The position numbers and the translations under genes are program-made. Shown piece by piece: positions 61,246 through 64,000 of a DNA stretch of 64,000 nt. This DNA is from Xenia sp. Carnegie-2017. Taxonomy: Eukaryota; Cnidaria; Anthozoa; Malacalcyonacea; Xeniidae. Within the stretch, counting starts at the first letter, position 1. Each line of letters opens with the position of its first letter. The stretch lies in NCBI RefSeq assembly GCF_021976095.1, contig NW_025813482.1, positions 4,571,162 to 4,635,161 on the forward strand. Direction: 5' to 3'. A model generated the notes under the pieces. That model worked only from the letters and a program-made list of their open reading frames with translations. It made no database searches and was not told the DNA's origin.

Positions 61246-62014
61246 TTTGTAATCAATGAATAACGTAAATTGATTTTCACACTTGTCAGCACCAATGACG
61301 TTACCACAGCCTTGCTGCTTTTATTACATTACACTGTGTTTCAGTAAGCTCCTGTTACAGAAGCACAGATGTTCAGTATTTTATTTTTGTGTAAAGACCC
61401 AAAAAAGTGAGGCTGATTAAAATTTTTGCATGGCAGAAGTACTTTTAATGAGACAAGTAGTGCTTTTGCTGTTTATTTGATGAATTTTTTGCGTAATGGA
61501 CAGCAAAGCCAATCGAAACGCATTTTTTCACCGAAAGTGACTCTTGCCATATAATAAATACATGCGAACATGTTGACCACCATAAACAGTAGGGCCGGAA
61601 AGATTTTATTGGGGAACAACTCAAAATATCACTAACATGTATTAAACAATAATTTGACTGACATATTTAAGTAACATCTGTTAAGATATGCTCTCATATT
61701 CTTCCATAATTAGTAAATCATTAATTCAAGTGTAAGTAACTAGATGACTAATGTTAAGAGATACTTATAATGTTATCAAGACAATACTTTTTATAGTTCC
61801 TAGTAGTTTTCCGTTGACGTCAATAAACCATATTTGTTAGCAGAACCCAAAATAATCTTACGTAAATTTTGTATAAATAGAAGTAGTTAAATCATTGTAA
61901 AATAGAAGACGTTGAACATTAGATGTGATCGTATAGTTATCTGTAACATTTGTTGGTGTAAGTCAAATTATACTAAAGAAGGTACATGGCTACATCACAA
62001 AACCTAACAACATC
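61246..62014. other. Upstream flank of the unrecognised gene
   Basis: About 0.77 kb of AT-rich sequence with no coding or repeat signal I can support. Confidence 0.4.
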
Positions 62015-63514
62015 TACAAGGTGAAAAAAAACCTGAACAGATAGGAAAACGTCGCTAAAGTTATCAGCGTGCAAGATCTGCAAAAATCTTTCATGGCATA
62101 AGTAGTTTGACCACCAATGGTTCATATGACATCAAAATTTTTGCAAGTATTAACCACTTTTAGAGTGAGAATTGTTTTACTGAGAAGTACTTTTGAAATA
62201 GCTTGCGCACAAAAATAACAAAGCTTAAAAGCAATTGGAACACATATGTTTAAAATAGGACACATATTGTTCAAGCTTACAAACTTCGATGAAATTTGGC
62301 CAAATTGTACACCAACGCTAGGTATCCCAATTGCAGATTATTTACGTATTCCCTTTTCAAACCCATTTTCTTAAAATCTTCATCAATTATTCATATTGAA
62401 TTACTTTAGGCTCAAATTTACAAACAATTGATGAGGCTTATAACGAGGATTATACGCATCAGCCAAATTTTCTAAAACTTGTTTAGCGTGAATAGCATGT
62501 GCCATGTTTTAATCCTTGTGTTTCAATTGCTCTGTAGCTTATTCATTTTTGTGCGCAAGCTATTTCAAAAGTGCTATTTAGCAACAACATTCAAAATGGT
62601 TGTTACTCGCGAAACCTTTAATGTCAGATAGGTGTGGCACCAGGAATTTTCCGACAGAGAGGCTAAAACCCCCGACAGGGGGCTGAGTCTTGGTTTTTGT
62701 AACCACGTTAAAATATTGTTCTTTAATTGATTGTCAATACAAACCTTCAGTTTTAAGATCTCATTTTGAATCACTGCATTAAAACCTTAGGTAATCATAT
62801 CTTGTTTTTAAGAAATTATAATACCTATACACCACAAAACAATCCGTACACGTTATAATGGACTAGTCGTGCATGCGTTGCATGAAAATATACTTTATTA
62901 ACGACAATGTCAATGACAAACCAGAACCTTTAGAGACTTTTCATCTGAGAATTTTGTGAAATTTGGGGACAAAACAGCAATTTGTCTTATAATGACCATG
63001 TTCTTGTAATCAAACATCTTCCCCAACTTAGCGTTAACTTTGTTTACGATCTCATAGATGTCCCAAACTTATTTATAAAATACTGCTCTAGTAGCTTGTT
63101 CACTAATAACAGCTAACGTTGAATATTCTCGAAAACATCTTAACGAGGGTATACTGTTTCAGCCTCATCCCAAAACTCCTTGAGCTTCTTCGTTAAGTGA
63201 TAACTTGAAAGTTCATTTCCGACAAAGCAATTAGGCTAATGGCTTTGATCAGGACTGCCGACAGCTACAGACAACAATCATTGAATTTGAAAACTTTTGT
63301 TTTAATTTTTTTCGTTCGCCCCCCCCGACAAATTGCCGCATTTATCCTCGATGGGGGGGGGGGGCGTTCCCCCTCTGGCGCCACCCCTAATTTTAGATGA
63401 GCCTTTGTAAGTCTAAGTGTCTAACTACCTATTTCCACCGAATGTTTTTGCAGATCTTGCACGCTAATTTAGCAGCTATTTCCTTATTGTTGTTCATTTT
63501 TTATACACCCAGTA
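62015..63514. mobile_element. 1.5 kb non-autonomous TIR element (copy 2)
   Basis: The left end TACAAGGTGAAAAAAAACC continues into AGATAGGAAAACGTCGC and CAGCGTGCAAGATCTGCAAA; near the right end TTTTTGCAGATCTTGCACGC and the terminus CACCCAGTA are its diverged inverse, so terminal inverted repeats span about 70 imperfect bases. The first ~560 bases match copy 1 at 19848. The interior adds unrelated sequence, with C- and G-runs around 63320-63365. No transposase is visible. Confidence 0.7.
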
Positions 63515-63599
63515 TAACTCCTTATTAATACACCAAGGGAAATATTTGGGAAGAAGTTAGGCCTCTGAGACTCTGTCCATAAACAATTAAATTTTCAAT

Positions 63600-63719
63600 T
63601 TACTTTCTATAAATGTATATCCCAGTTGAAATTAAAATCATTGTACCAAGACACCCTGCTACGGCTCCAATAATCATACTAGTTGGATATACTTTTACAT
63701 CAATGTTTGGTAAGGACAT
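63600..63719 (-). CDS. Last exon of a single-pass membrane protein (rest beyond right edge)
   Basis: After an acceptor (CTATTTTTACAG) the minus strand reads MSLPNIDVKVYPTSM, a hydrophobic span IIGAVAGCLGTMILISTGIY and a short tail IYRK with a stop at 63600. A small-residue transmembrane helix near a short basic C-terminus fits a type I membrane protein whose other exons lie to the right of the window. The plus-strand frame here is the shadow of this exon. Confidence 0.5.
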   Translation of the reverse strand: MSLPNIDVKVYPTSMIIGAVAGCLGTMILISTGIYIYRK

Positions 63720-63835
63720 CTGTAAAAATAGAAAAAATATACAAAGTTTGGAGTACAACGCATCCATATGTGAGATAGTGCTCTACAATGCAATAGTATT
63801 TGGAAAAGTTCTTTTCCTTTTAAAAATATACATTA

Positions 63836-64000
63836 GGGGGTGTTTACATGAATCTGGAATGACTTTCGATCCAGAACGAACTCATTCCACTTTAAATGAA
63901 ATCCTATTGCATGTTTACATTAATCCGGAATGAGTCACAACTCGATCCGGATCGAGTTCATTCCTATTTTCATTCCGGATCGAAATTTACTTTTAATCTC
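63836..64000. repeat. Edge of an interspersed repeat with TTTACAT..GGAATGA units
   Basis: GGGGTGTTTACATGAATC is followed by diverged repeats of TTTACAT(G/T)AATC(T/C)GGAATGA and by GATCCGGATCGAGTTCATTCC. Similar self-complementary units are, from memory, frequent in cnidarian repeats. The element is cut by the window end. Confidence 0.5.

Noticed and set aside
63613-63933. 106-codon plus-strand frame
   Set aside because: Shadow of the minus-strand membrane exon, then run-on into an interspersed repeat.

Overview
This window is nuclear DNA from an invertebrate animal. It is AT-rich, its genes are cut into many short exons with GT..AG introns of about 50 to 2400 bases, and the recognisable products are animal-specific or general eukaryotic proteins (RECK, STARD3, UBXN4, TACO1, NDUFA4). 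Small inverted-repeat elements carrying a sequence I remember from anthozoan genomes make a cnidarian my best guess, but the sequence does not prove it.

Layout. 1-8.5 kb: two head-to-tail minus-strand genes, TACO1 (runs off the left edge) and UBXN4 (ER p97 adaptor), with a large foldback element inside a UBXN4 intron. 8.5-12.2 kb: repeats and one weak candidate gene. 12.2-17.2 kb: complete STARD3 (minus; MENTAL plus START). It shares a ~1 kb divergent spacer with an 18.2-23.1 kb plus-strand gene for a coiled-coil protein ending in what look like two RWD domains, probably a kinetochore protein. 23.9-36.4 kb: complete 32-exon RECK (minus). 36.4-43.0 kb: gene-poor. 43.0-46.5 kb: two tandem NDUFA4 (COXFA4) copies with matching intron positions. 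47.4-54.9 kb: minus-strand gene with repeated WGRPGGGAP-type motifs resembling the centrosome/cilium protein CSPP1; a small plus-strand gene is interleaved with its exons. 55.8-61.2 kb: unrecognised minus-strand genes rich in Ser and acidic residues. 62.0-63.5 kb: inverted-repeat DNA transposon, related to a copy at 19.8 kb. 63.6 kb: the last exon of a membrane protein entering from the right.

Exon models were built by hand from reading frame, splice signals and intron phase. For STARD3, the double-RWD gene, RECK, NDUFA4-B and the main UBXN4 body every junction is phase-consistent. Unresolved joints are stated. The genes do not form one pathway; shared themes are mitochondrial respiration (TACO1, two NDUFA4), ER/endosome membranes (UBXN4, STARD3) and possibly centrosome/kinetochore biology.
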